Positions 1 to 8,609 of a stretch of DNA of 42,309 bases are shown here, one piece after another. The number at the start of each line of letters is the position of its first letter. The first letter of the stretch is position 1. The stretch lies in assembly GCA_022573285.1 (NCBI GenBank), contig JACZUF010000027.1, forward strand, positions 1 through 42,309, given 5' to 3'. Below the pieces are notes generated by a model that did not search any database, was not told the origin of the DNA, and saw nothing but the letters and a program-made list of their open reading frames with translations. The position numbers and the translations under genes are program-made. The stretch comes from Chloroflexota bacterium. Lineage in GTDB: Bacteria; Chloroflexota; Dehalococcoidia; Lucifugimonadales; UBA3495.

Positions 1-76
1 TGTTCCGATTCCGAACTCGTACTTTTCCAGGGCACTGCTTTCCTCCCCATGACCATTTCCTCCATGTTCAGGGAAA

Positions 77-124
77 GTGTTACCCATGTGCCCGGTTTAT
101 GTGTTACCAATGTACCCGGTTTAT
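77..124. repeat. Two tandem 24-bp repeats resembling IS ends
   Basis: Bases 77-100 and 101-124 are two head-to-tail copies of a 24-bp unit beginning GTGTTACC and ending CCGGTTTAT; they differ at only two positions (C85/A109 and G90/A114). Tandem units of the GTGTTACCCATGT..CCGG type are familiar at the ends of IS481/IS3-like transposons, so this is probably the edge or scar of an insertion sequence lying to the left of the window. That identification is from memory of such ends and was not searched. Confidence 0.5.
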
Positions 125-436
125 ACCTATCATGACGCCGGGCTTCCGCCCAAGCAGGTAGCCATGCTGGAGTTCGCCGAATTTCTGACCACCACTCCCT
201 CGGGAGTCACCCAGGACTGGGTCGATGAACTCCGCAGCGTGGGCTGGGCTGATGCGGATGTCATCGACATCGTGCACGTGGCCGCGCTGTTCAATTACAT
301 GTGCCGGGTGGCCGACGGCCTAGGCGTCGAGTTGGACGTGGACCGGGGCTGGGAAGACCAAGCGCCCAGGCTGTCATTCAAGGATGACACGGCGCCAAAG
401 GTATACGGCAAGATAGCCGTGGCCCCCAAGCTGTAG
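77..436 (+). pseudogene. 5'-truncated peroxidase-related (AhpD/CMD-like) enzyme fragment
   Basis: The frame opens with a GTG inside the tandem repeat, so its first 16 residues are just the repeat read twice (LPMCPVY, LPMYPVY). From about residue 22 (LPPKQVAMLEFAEFLT) to DGLGVELD it matches the C-terminal half of uncharacterised peroxidase-related enzymes of the carboxymuconolactone decarboxylase/AhpD superfamily, including the IVHVAALFNYMCRVADG stretch. The N-terminal half, which carries the redox Cys/His motif of the family, is absent. The simplest reading is a gene cut by an insertion sequence at its left side, leaving a non-functional 3' remnant. There is no convincing ribosome-binding site. 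The stop at 434-436 is followed by the convergent LLM gene. Confidence 0.6.
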
Positions 437-467
437 CCCGCCCAGGAAACCAGCCGGGGCAAGGCCG

Positions 468-1415
468 CTAGCCGACGGCCGCCGCCGCTTGGCCCAGCAG
501 TTTCATGGTCCGCTCCAAAGACGCCGCCCGGTCGGCCCCGGCGGTGATGGGCGAGGCCAACACCTCCGTCGCGCCCATGGCGAAAAGCTCCTGGATGCCC
601 TGGGCGGCGGTCTCTTCGTCGCCCCAGATGACCACGCCGTCGATCATGGCGTCGCTCCAATCGCCGCTCTTGGCCTCGGGGTAGCCGGCGGCCACCAGCA
701 TATTCTGGTAGTAGGGCAGCCTGGGGTTCATGATCTGTTCCCTGACTGCGGCACGGACCTCTTCCGGGTTGTCGTGCACGCAGACCGGGGCGTGGGCGAT
801 CAGCGGCGGCACGGGCCTGCCGGCCTCTTTGGCCCCTTTCTCCATCGCCGGAAGGGCCACGTCCCTCAGGTAACTCAGGGGACAGATCCAGCTGATGGCG
901 CCGTCGGACTCGGCCCCGCAAAGCTCGAAGGAACCCTTCCTCAAGGCCGAGCCCATCACCTGGACGTCCAACGGCCCTGGGATCGATGCGTGGGCCGAAT
1001 AGTGCTCCCCATCGAAGTCCACCGACCCGGTCTGCAGGATGGCCTTCAGTATCTTTAGATACTCCCTGAGGTGGGCCAAGGGCGCGTCAAACTCGATGCC
1101 CATGGACTCTATCGTTGGGCGGTGACTGGGGCCGACTCCCAACCGGAAACGGCCCGGCGCCAGTTGGGCAACCACCTGGGCCTGCTGCACCGTGACCAGG
1201 GGGTGTCGCGGGTAGGTGGGTACTATGGAAGTGCCCAGCTTGATCTTGGTGGTGGAGGCCGCCGAGGCCGCGAAGCAGGTCAGGCTGTCCAGGCTGGCCC
1301 CGCCGGCCGTCATCCAGGCCGCGTGGATGCCCAATTCCTCGGCCCGCTGAATGTTGCCCTGGACCTCGGCAATGGTGTTGCCCCTTACCGCCACTCCGAC
1401 CAGCTTCTCCGCCAT
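468..1415 (-). CDS. LLM-class flavin/F420-dependent oxidoreductase
   Basis: 315 residues with the luciferase-like monooxygenase TIM-barrel pattern: an N-terminal AEELGIHAAWM segment, then KIKLGTSIVPTYPRHPLV, then APGRFRLGVGPSHRPTIE, the usual order in F420-dependent members of the family (MER/Fgd-like). Such enzymes use F420H2 or FMNH2 to reduce or oxygenate an organic substrate in the cytoplasm. The cofactor and substrate cannot be told from sequence alone. The ATG at 1415 has a GGGGTG element 5-10 bases upstream. It stands alone, with a spacer of about 90 bp to the upstream sugar dehydrogenase on the same strand. It is the first of three LLM paralogues in the window, and the most divergent from the other two. 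Confidence 0.85.
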   Translation of the reverse strand: MAEKLVGVAVRGNTIAEVQGNIQRAEELGIHAAWMTAGGASLDSLTCFAASAASTTKIKLGTSIVPTYPRHPLVTVQQAQVVAQLAPGRFRLGVGPSHRPTIESMGIEFDAPLAHLREYLKILKAILQTGSVDFDGEHYSAHASIPGPLDVQVMGSALRKGSFELCGAESDGAISWICPLSYLRDVALPAMEKGAKEAGRPVPPLIAHAPVCVHDNPEEVRAAVREQIMNPRLPYYQNMLVAAGYPEAKSGDWSDAMIDGVVIWGDEETAAQGIQELFAMGATEVLASPITAGADRAASLERTMKLLGQAAAAVG

Positions 1416-1504
1416 GGTTGCACCCCGTTCTATTCTTGAGTTGTCTGGTTCGAGCCAAGGAAACCATGAGCGGAGCGGGGTGTCAAGCGCAGGGTGTCTA
1501 GCTG

Positions 1505-2770
1505 TCAGCCATCAGCTTTCAACCGGTAGATGCCGCCGTCCTGGGAGAGGGCGTAAATCTCGCCTTGCTGGTCTTCACCGAATGATGTGATCATGAAACC
1601 GGAGTCGACCAGCAACGAGTGGCCGGCCACTTCGCCGTTCTCGAACCGGAAGCCGTGCACCTCTCCGGAACAGAAATCGCCGTATAGGTAGGTCCCGGCC
1701 AGGGAAGGGACCGCTTTTCCCCGGTACACGTACCCGCCGATCACCGAACAGCCTTTATCTGACCCGTATTCGATCACCGGCAGCAGAGTGCCGGAAGGGT
1801 CGCAGCCCGTTCGGGGCGAGAAGCAATGGTTACCTTCCAGCGTATTCCAGCCGTAGTTGCCGCCCCTCTGAACCAAGTCAACCTCTTCGAAGCTGCTCTG
1901 GCCCACGTCGCCGGCCCAGAGGTCCCCATTCTGCCGGTCGAAGGAGAAACGCCAGGGATTCCTGAAGCCGTAGGCCCAGACCTCGTCTCTGGCGCCGGGA
2001 GAGCCAACAAAGGGGTTATCCGGAGGGACGCGGTATCCCTGGTCCGGTCCGACCCCGGACACGTCGATCCGCAAGATTGACCCCAGCAGGGTGGACGGGT
2101 CTTGGCCGTTGCCGTGGGGGTCTCCTCCCAGGCCCCCGTCGCCCAAGGAGATATACAACATGCCGTCAGGCCCGAAGGCAAGCTGCCCGCCGTTGTGGTT
2201 CTTATAGGGCTGGGGAACCTGCATGATCACGAATTCACTCTCCGGTTCCGCAATGCCGGCATTTTTTGGCCCGGCTGTGCCGGTGCCGGCGGCCGTGAAC
2301 CGCGAGACCACTGACCGGCGGGGGTTGGCGGCGGAGTAGTAAACATAGAAGTGGCCGTTTGCGTCGAATTCCGGGTCGAAGGCCAAACCCAAAAGGCCCT
2401 CCTCGTTTCCGGCGTCGCTCACTCGGTCCCGGATGTCCAAGAACACGTCTGCTTCAGGTGGTTCCCGGCCGATGGGGAAGGACAGCACCCGGCCGGTCTG
2501 CTCGGTCACGAACAAGCGGCTGCCCGCCTGGACCAGATTGGTCAACCGGCTGAAGGTCAGGTTTTCATACACCCGCTCTAGAGCCACGTCCTGTGACTCA
2601 AGGGTGGACTGCGGTACTTGGGATGGCGCTGTTTGCGGCGCTGTCGTTGCAGGCCCTCGGGTAGCCGCGCCGCCGCAGGCCACGGCCAACACCAACAAAG
2701 TGATGGAGACGGCGAATGCCACGGGGGTCCTACGCATACGAATGACCATAGAGGGATATTCTACCCGCAT
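1505..2770 (-). CDS. PQQ-dependent aldose/sorbosone-type sugar dehydrogenase, lipoprotein
   Basis: 421 residues. A signal peptide (RMRRTPVAFAVSITLLVLAVAC) ends in a lipobox cysteine, then a Thr/Pro/Gln-rich linker, then the six-bladed beta-propeller of the soluble glucose/sorbosone dehydrogenase family (YliI/Asd, GSDH). Visible motifs are LGLAFDPEF, NHNGGQLAFGPDGMLY (the catalytic His region), SLGDGG, YGFRNPWRFSFD and GGNYGWN. Several Cys residues in the C-terminal third (CFSPRTGC, GCSV, DFCSG) may form disulfides, fitting an exported protein. It probably oxidises aldoses or related alcohols outside the membrane using PQQ. No PQQ synthesis gene is in the window. The ATG at 2770 has GGAG three bases away, and ATGs at residues 8 and 12 would also preserve the signal peptide. 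Confidence 0.85.
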   Translation of the reverse strand: MRVEYPSMVIRMRRTPVAFAVSITLLVLAVACGGAATRGPATTAPQTAPSQVPQSTLESQDVALERVYENLTFSRLTNLVQAGSRLFVTEQTGRVLSFPIGREPPEADVFLDIRDRVSDAGNEEGLLGLAFDPEFDANGHFYVYYSAANPRRSVVSRFTAAGTGTAGPKNAGIAEPESEFVIMQVPQPYKNHNGGQLAFGPDGMLYISLGDGGLGGDPHGNGQDPSTLLGSILRIDVSGVGPDQGYRVPPDNPFVGSPGARDEVWAYGFRNPWRFSFDRQNGDLWAGDVGQSSFEEVDLVQRGGNYGWNTLEGNHCFSPRTGCDPSGTLLPVIEYGSDKGCSVIGGYVYRGKAVPSLAGTYLYGDFCSGEVHGFRFENGEVAGHSLLVDSGFMITSFGEDQQGEIYALSQDGGIYRLKADG

Positions 2771-2860
2771 CGTCTCCGGACCATAAGATTGAGCCTACGG
2801 CGAGACACAGTTACAATCTGAATAGATACGAAAGCTCAACCTGTTGCCAAAAGAGAGAAC

Positions 2861-3679
2861 ATGAACGCAATCCAACATTGGACAGAGATGATTCGGGTGG
2901 AGCATGCCCAGTCGGACAATATGCGGAAGGACGAACCCCGGCCCGCGGATTCATGGACCAATTCCGCCCAGCAGTTCAGGGCTGACCCCCAGCGCACCGA
3001 CGATCTCCTGGTGGACCACCTGCGGCGGCAGGTCGCCCCGGAACAGGTGGTCTTGGACGTGGGCGCGGGCGGCGGGCGGATGGCGCTGCCCTTGGCCCTT
3101 TGCTCGAAGAAAGTGATCGCGGTCGAGCCGTCGCCCAGCATGTGCCGGGTCCTGCGGGAGGTTGCCGCCGAATTCGACGTGAAGAACGTCGAGGTTGTGG
3201 AGTCAGAGTGGCTGGATGCCCAAGTGCCCCAGGTGGACGTGGCTCTCTGCTGCCACGTTCTCTACACCATCCAAGACATCGAACCCTTCGTGAGAAAGCT
3301 GGAAGAACATGCCGGCCGCGTATTGGTTGTGATGTACCAGGCCCCGCCCCAGTCACAGATATATCCCCTCTGGGAACCGGTGCACGGCGAGCCGCGTCTG
3401 CCCCTTCCCAGCCTTCCCGAGTTCCTGGAGGTGTTGGGTCAACTGGGGATCGGGCCGGAGATCGAGGTGGTCCACACCGAGCGTAATCAGGGGTTCGACA
3501 GCCTGGAAACGGCCAAGGAGCAACTGGCGCGCCGCCTGTACGTGATGCCTGGATCGGAGGAGATGGAGCGCCTGGAAGCCCTGCTGCCCCAAGTCCTGGA
3601 GGAAAATAACGGCGGCTTCTCGATCAAAGGCGCAACCCCACTGGAGCCGAGGGTGATCTCCTGGCGGCCTGGGGTCTAA
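2861..3679 (+). CDS. Class I SAM-dependent methyltransferase
   Basis: 272 residues. The SAM-binding motif I is clear at about residues 65-75 (VVLDVGAGGGRMALPLAL), followed by the acidic end of strand 2 (KVIAVEPSPSM) and a motif III/IV region (VDVALCCHVLYTIQDIEPFV). This is the Methyltransf_11/25 type. Nothing identifies the substrate. The start is supported by an AGAGAG element just before the ATG. It is divergent from the sugar dehydrogenase and convergent with the broken epoxide hydrolase, so it is monocistronic. Confidence 0.8.
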   Translation: MNAIQHWTEMIRVEHAQSDNMRKDEPRPADSWTNSAQQFRADPQRTDDLLVDHLRRQVAPEQVVLDVGAGGGRMALPLALCSKKVIAVEPSPSMCRVLREVAAEFDVKNVEVVESEWLDAQVPQVDVALCCHVLYTIQDIEPFVRKLEEHAGRVLVVMYQAPPQSQIYPLWEPVHGEPRLPLPSLPEFLEVLGQLGIGPEIEVVHTERNQGFDSLETAKEQLARRLYVMPGSEEMERLEALLPQVLEENNGGFSIKGATPLEPRVISWRPGV

Positions 3680-3738
3680 TCGGCGGCCTTGTTGCCGGAG
3701 GTATTGGTTCTCATCAGGTGCGCGGCGAACCCGGCGCG

Positions 3739-4817
3739 CTACCGCAGAGGCCGGAAAAAGTCGCGGATATCCTCCACCAACCTGACCGGCTCCTCCAACG
3801 CGGCGAAGTGTCCGCCGCTGGGCATGACCGTCCAACGCTGCACGTTGTATGACCGCTCGGCCCATTCCCGGGGGGGAACGCTGATCTCGGCGGGGAACAC
3901 GGCTATGCCGCAGGGCACCTGGATCTTCTCGTCCTTCCGCATGTCCCAGGATTTTCTTAGCGTCTCGTAATAGAGCTTGGTGGACGAGCCGATGGTCTGG
4001 GTGACCCAGTAGATGGTGATGGTGGTTAGAAGCTCATCCTTGGTGAACCGCTTTTCCACGTCGCCGCCGCAGTCGCTCCAGGTCCGGTATTTCTCCACGA
4101 TCCAGGCCGCCAGCCCGGCGGGGGAGTCGTTCAACCCGTATGACAGGGTTTGAGGCTTGGTGCCTTGGATGTGGGAGTAGCCTCCTTCGGCGGCCATCCA
4201 GTCTCTCCGTTGCTGCAACAAGCCCTTTTCCGCTTCGGAGAGCTCCCGCGAGCCCGGCCCCAGGTAGGGAGTCGGCCGGGTGACGGAGGTCGAGTGGATG
4301 CCGATGACCTTGTCGCCGTGGGAGAGACCCAGCTTGGCGGTGACGCTGGCGCCCCAGTCGCCGCCCTGGGCCCCGAATCTCTGGTAACCCAGGTTCTCGG
4401 ACATCAACTTGGCCCACAGGTCGCCAACGGCCAGCACGTCCAGCCCGCGCTCTGTAGTGTGGCCGGGTCGCTCAACAATGGGATGATCTTGTGCATCTCG
4501 AAAAAGGTGCCGGGCCAGCCGTGGGTGACCACCAGGGGCATGGGGTCCGGCCCCTTGCCCTTCTCGTGGATGAAGTGGATGCTCAGGCCATCGACATCGG
4601 TCTTGAAATGGGAGAAGGAGTTGATCGCCTTTTCCTGGGCCCGCCAGTCGAACTTGGTGCGCCAGTACTCCACCAATTCTTTGACGTAGTCCAGATTGCT
4701 CCCGTAATCCCAGTTTGTGCCGGGCAGCTCGTCAGGCCACCGGGTGCGCTCGAGACGGGCATTCAGGTCATCTAGGACCGAGTCGGGAACCTCTATCTTG
4801 AATGGTTGTACCGCCAT
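3739..4817 (-). pseudogene. Epoxide hydrolase (EHN-type alpha/beta hydrolase), frameshifted and internally deleted
   Basis: Two minus-strand frames carry one gene. Frame A (4817 to about 4404) encodes the N-terminal EHN domain of juvenile-hormone/microsomal-type epoxide hydrolases (FKIEVPDSVLDDLNARLERTRWPDE) and the oxyanion strand HGWPGTFFEMHKIIPLLSDP. Frame B (about 4437 to 3739) resumes at DLWAKLMSENLGYQRFGAQGGDWGA (nucleophile Asp) and runs to the catalytic GGHFAALEEP. Between LLSDP and DLWAKLM only about 15 residues remain where the family has roughly 40. The missing piece is the (V/F)VVPSLPGYGFS region. A deletion that also shifts frame explains this. The start ATG at 4817 has a strong GGAGGG site, and the CMD-like gene ends 22 bp upstream, so the pair was an operon. 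Confidence 0.8.
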
Positions 4818-4839
4818 ATTGTCTCCCTCCTGAGCCGGG

Positions 4840-5397
4840 CTAAGCGGGCAATAGGGGTTCGGTGCGGTCGGGGGGCAACTCCGCGTCGAAGGCGTTGATG
4901 GCGAAAGCCAGAAGGGCGTAGTTGCCCATGGTGAGGGTTAGTTCAATCAGGCCCTGCTTGCCGAACTGCTCCAACCCCGCCTGGAAAGCGCCGCGGCTTA
5001 CCCTATGGGTGCGGAAGTACTCCCGGCCGTAATTGATGACAGCGGCTTCGTCGGGGGCGAGGTCGGGAAGGTCTTTTCGGTCCCTGAGGGCATCCACCAC
5101 TGCGTCGGGCACTCCGGCGGCCCGGGCCGAGGCGGCGTGGGCGTTCCAGATGTGCATGCAGTCATTCTCCCGGGCCGTGACCAGCATGGATAGTTCCAAA
5201 ACCTTATCCGGCAGCGACGAATCATTGCGGAGGTATTGGTTCAGCGCGGTGGCCAACTGGTGGGCCTTGGGGACGTGGATCATGATCGATCCGGGTCCGA
5301 ATGAGGGCACCGAGCCGAGGCTGGCAATCATCTGGTCAAACTCGGCGGTCTGGCCGCTGGGAACGGTCTCCCGGGTAGCTGGTGGGATCCTGGCCAT
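4840..5397 (-). CDS. Carboxymuconolactone decarboxylase family protein
   Basis: 185 residues of the AhpD/CMD superfamily. The core helix pair contains ELSMLVTARENDCMHIWNAHAASARAAGVP, in which the conserved E, a single Cys and the following His occupy the family positions. Only one Cys is present, so it is not a classic CxxC AhpD peroxidase. Many one-Cys relatives sit next to aromatic or epoxide catabolic genes, as here beside an epoxide hydrolase (22 bp downstream). The start has an AGGAG site six bases from the ATG. Cellular role unknown: decarboxylase, hydroperoxidase-like or dehydratase. Confidence 0.8.
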   Translation of the reverse strand: MARIPPATRETVPSGQTAEFDQMIASLGSVPSFGPGSIMIHVPKAHQLATALNQYLRNDSSLPDKVLELSMLVTARENDCMHIWNAHAASARAAGVPDAVVDALRDRKDLPDLAPDEAAVINYGREYFRTHRVSRGAFQAGLEQFGKQGLIELTLTMGNYALLAFAINAFDAELPPDRTEPLLPA

Positions 5398-5494
5398 GTG
5401 TATCTCCTGGGCGCACGGATTTGGGCGTGGGCCTACGTCTCTGGCACGAGGCCCTAGCTTGAGGGATTAAAGGTACGCGCCTGGTTTTGGGTTG

Positions 5495-6748
5495 TCAATC
5501 TTGCTGGGCCGGCGTGGTACGAGAGGGAGTGTCCGAAATGTTCCGGGGCAGCAGGACGCCCGCCAGCAAAAGGGTCCAGGCGGCGGCGGCGCAGATGGCC
5601 AAGCCCGGGATGAACGACCCCGTCAGGTCACGCAGGGCACCCACTAGGATGGGCGATACGAACATGGCGAATCCGGTGAATGTCAGCAGGGATCCCCAGA
5701 CCACGGCCACCCTATCCGGCGTCATCCCAGCCATCTGCATGGGGAGGGTGAGCAGGGCAGGCACGTAGAGCCACGACCCGATGCCCAGGATGATGACCGC
5801 CGCGTAGATGCCGCCGAGCCCAGGGAGCAGAAAAGCGCCCAGCCCGCCCAGCCCGGCCAGCAGACCCGAGGCAGCGAATACGGCCTTGGGAGACGCCACC
5901 CGCAACGCCAGCGCCCCGCCGGCCAATACGGCGAACACGCCGACCAGGGGGAGCATGGCGGTGATGAACCCGGCTTGAGATAGCGAGATGCCCCGGACTT
6001 CGTTGTAAAAGGTGGGCAGCCATCCGGTGAAAGCGGTGTATTGGACGAAGACTCCGGCGTCGGCCACCAAGAGTAGCATCACAGTGCGGTTGCGAAGCAC
6101 TGCCGCCACCTGCCGAATGGATATGCCAGCCCCGGCCTCGTGGGCGGTGCCGGAGGTCCTGCCCAAGGCAAGCCAGAGCACGAGGCCAACGATTCCGGGT
6201 AGGGCAAACACCGTCAGCGCCCATTTCCAGGCGATGACCTCTGCCAGCGGCGCGGCGGCGGCCACGGATACGGCGATCCCCAGGCTCAACGCCGCAGTGT
6301 TGAGGGCGTTCATCACCGGCACCTCTTTGGGCCGGAACCACTGCATCAACAATGGGGCGGTGGCGGTGAGGGTGAAGGCGAACCCCAGACCGACCGCAGA
6401 TCTAAGCAACAATAGGGTGATGAAATCGGGCGCCAAACCCGAGAGCGACGCCAGGGCCACGGCGGCCCAGCCGATGGTGAACGCCCGGCCAACGCCGATG
6501 CGCGCGATCAGCATGCCGCTGGGCAGACCCAACGCGGCCGCCACCAAGAGAGGCAAAGAAACCAACAGCCCGGCCGCCGTCCGGTTGATGCCATAGTCGT
6601 CGATGACCAGCGGCAAGATCGGCGAGACCGGAAATACGTTTAGGCCCACGCTTAGGTGCCCGCCCAGCACCATGGCCGCCATCACGAACCGGTACCTGCT
6701 GAAGGGCGGCGCGCTCAGGTTGGATATGTCTTCGGGGGCGTTGGGCAT
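5495..6748 (-). CDS. MFS transporter (CynX/NimT-like, 12 TM)
   Basis: 417 residues, almost entirely hydrophobic with about 12 predicted membrane helices. Helices 2-3 are joined by the MFS loop GLPSGMLIARIGVGRAF (an A-motif-like G..x..D/R..GR pattern). The N-terminal NVFPVSPILPLVIDDYGINRTAAGLLVSLPLL is typical of the cyanate/nitroimidazole-type MFS subgroup. It is likely to move a small anionic or organic compound across the inner membrane, but the substrate and direction are unknown. The ATG at 6748 lacks a strong Shine-Dalgarno. It sits about 100 bp upstream of the CMD-like gene and on the same strand, so co-transcription is possible. Confidence 0.85.
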   Translation of the reverse strand: MPNAPEDISNLSAPPFSRYRFVMAAMVLGGHLSVGLNVFPVSPILPLVIDDYGINRTAAGLLVSLPLLVAAALGLPSGMLIARIGVGRAFTIGWAAVALASLSGLAPDFITLLLLRSAVGLGFAFTLTATAPLLMQWFRPKEVPVMNALNTAALSLGIAVSVAAAAPLAEVIAWKWALTVFALPGIVGLVLWLALGRTSGTAHEAGAGISIRQVAAVLRNRTVMLLLVADAGVFVQYTAFTGWLPTFYNEVRGISLSQAGFITAMLPLVGVFAVLAGGALALRVASPKAVFAASGLLAGLGGLGAFLLPGLGGIYAAVIILGIGSWLYVPALLTLPMQMAGMTPDRVAVVWGSLLTFTGFAMFVSPILVGALRDLTGSFIPGLAICAAAAWTLLLAGVLLPRNISDTPSRTTPAQQD

Positions 6749-6816
6749 GGTGATAGTTCAACGACGATTGCCGTATCGCCGGCCGCCGTTGTAGCTGGGC
6801 GATTAACGAGAGTGGG

Positions 6817-7563
6817 TCACGGAAATAAACGGCCCTCTGGGGGTGGGTCTTTCGGTGGGTCCTCGGACTGCCCATCGGGACGCTCAGGCAGGGACAGGAT
6901 GCATTCGGGGCCCTGGTTCTTCACTGAATTGACCGTGTCCGATACCGCATGGGAGGTCAGCATCTCGATTGGGGCCGGTATCAGCAGAGGTTCCAATATC
7001 TTGCGGTCTTCGGTCAGGGGGTCCAGCCAGAGGGCCTGGGTCTCGTCGGACAATATGACCGGCATGCGGTTGTGTATCGGCTGGATAAAGGGATTGGCCG
7101 AGGTGGTGATGATGGTGCATGACTGGACCACCTGGCCCTCGGGAGATCGCCATGTTTCCCATAATCCGGCGAAGGCCATGGGCTCGCCATTCCGCGGATA
7201 TATGTAGGTGGGTATCTTCCGCTGGTCCTCTTTCCGCCACTCGTAGAAACCGTTGGCCAGGACCAGGCAGCGCCGTTTCTTGAACGCAGCCCGGAAGGCC
7301 GGCTTGGCCGAGACCGTTTCTCCAACCGCATTGATCATTCTGGCGCCAACCTTGAGGTCCTTGGCCCAAAAGGGCACCAGACCCCAGCGCATCAACTCGC
7401 CCCGCCGTTGGCCGTCGTTGGTGACCGTTAACACCGGTTGGGTCGGGGCGATGTTATACCTGGGCCCATGATCGTAGAACTGAGAGCCGGTGAACTCGGA
7501 TAGGAACCCGAACCGGCCCTGTAGCTCGTCCAAGTTGGAGGTGAGGGTAAATCTACCGCACAT
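6817..7563 (-). CDS. SOS response-associated peptidase / abasic-site sensor (YedK/HMCES family)
   Basis: 248 residues when started at MCGRFTL; the frame extends upstream to 7647, but the family needs Cys immediately after Met because Cys2 crosslinks to abasic sites. Other conserved features are visible: INAVGETVSAKPAF (the Asn of the N-A-R-S-E-T motif), CLVLANGFYEW (active-site Glu) and PIHNRMPVIL (active-site His). The protein shields abasic sites in single-stranded DNA by forming a DNA-protein crosslink. The length and motif order are normal, with a slightly extended Pro-rich C-terminus. It stands alone between the MFS and LLM genes. Confidence 0.92.
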   Translation of the reverse strand: MCGRFTLTSNLDELQGRFGFLSEFTGSQFYDHGPRYNIAPTQPVLTVTNDGQRRGELMRWGLVPFWAKDLKVGARMINAVGETVSAKPAFRAAFKKRRCLVLANGFYEWRKEDQRKIPTYIYPRNGEPMAFAGLWETWRSPEGQVVQSCTIITTSANPFIQPIHNRMPVILSDETQALWLDPLTEDRKILEPLLIPAPIEMLTSHAVSDTVNSVKNQGPECILSLPERPDGQSEDPPKDPPPEGRLFP

Positions 7564-7695
7564 GATTGCAAATGTTCCGGCGCTAAATACGGGCTTGAAC
7601 GATGGTAGCGCCGGAAAAATGATAGCCTTGCCGCACCGGGTAAGCAACCCGGAGTCTGGTCCGTCTTTAATCGGCCCGGATGGCGCCGGTCCCCG

Positions 7696-8580
7696 CTAGC
7701 CGATAACCTCTTTGAACTGCTGTATGGCGTTGATGTGGTCCTGAGGGGAATTCAGGCCGGCCCTCATGGTGTTAACCGACACATGGGTCGCCCCCAGTTC
7801 CTGCCATGCCCTTGCCTGTCCCTGCCAGAACTCAGGGTCTCCGTCGGCCAGGTTGATCCTGGACTCCATGCCGATATCGGCGGCGTCGCGTCCGGCCTCG
7901 CCGGCGAATTTTTGCAGCCTTTCCACCGTGGCCTTGGCGTCGTCTCCAGGCGGCATTTGGGGGAACCAGCCGTCGGCAAGGCGGGCCACCCTCCGGAGCA
8001 CCCGGTCGGTGGGGACAGGGTTTGCCCTGGCGCCGGCGCCCATCCAGATGGGGATCGGCCGCTGGACCGGCTGCGGGTTGATGCCGGCGTAATCGACTTT
8101 GTGATACCGGCCATCGAAAGCAACCACGTCTTTGGTCCAGAATTCCCGCAGCAGGTTTATCTGTTCCGCGTAGCGGCGGCCACGATTGCTGAAGTCCTGG
8201 TCCAGCGCTTCGTACTCGACGTAGTTCCAGCCCACGCCGACTCCCAGACGAAGCCGCCCGCCGGTGAGCAGGTCCACCTCGGCGGCCTGCTTGGCCACCA
8301 GGGCAGTCTGCCGTTGGCCCAAGATCAACACCGCCGTCACCAATTCCAGCTTGGTTGTGATGCCGGCCAGAAAGCCGAAGAGCACGAAGGGCTCGTGGAA
8401 CATGGACTGAGAGGTGTAGCTGCCCTGCCAATTGGCGTGGTGGTTGGTGTCCGCCCCCAGAACGTGGTCATAGACCAGCATGTGGGAATAACCCAGCCCC
8501 TCAGCGGCCTGCACGTAATCGCGCACTGCGGCTGGATCGGCGCCGATCTCGGTTTGGGGAAACACAACCCCTGTTTTCAT
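7696..8580 (-). CDS. LLM-class F420-dependent oxidoreductase
   Basis: 294 residues from the ATG at 8580, chosen because it has GGAGAAG upstream and begins at the family start (MKTGVVFPQTEIGADP). The frame is open further upstream to 9045, but that part is only the shadow of the neighbouring gene. Motifs are [53 protein letters not shown] and the C-terminal RRVARLADGWFPQ, matching probable F420-dependent oxidoreductases (TIGR03619-like). It lies 29 bp downstream of another LLM gene on the same strand and is probably co-expressed with it. Substrate unknown. Confidence 0.88.
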   Translation of the reverse strand: MKTGVVFPQTEIGADPAAVRDYVQAAEGLGYSHMLVYDHVLGADTNHHANWQGSYTSQSMFHEPFVLFGFLAGITTKLELVTAVLILGQRQTALVAKQAAEVDLLTGGRLRLGVGVGWNYVEYEALDQDFSNRGRRYAEQINLLREFWTKDVVAFDGRYHKVDYAGINPQPVQRPIPIWMGAGARANPVPTDRVLRRVARLADGWFPQMPPGDDAKATVERLQKFAGEAGRDAADIGMESRINLADGDPEFWQGQARAWQELGATHVSVNTMRAGLNSPQDHINAIQQFKEVIG

Positions 8581-8609
8581 GGGACTTCTCCAGTTAAAGA
8601 ATCGGCTTG

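Noticed and set aside
468-1058. Long plus-strand frames opposite the LLM and sugar dehydrogenase genes
   Set aside because: High G+C keeps antisense frames open; compositions are biased to Gly/Arg/Pro/His and no motif is visible.
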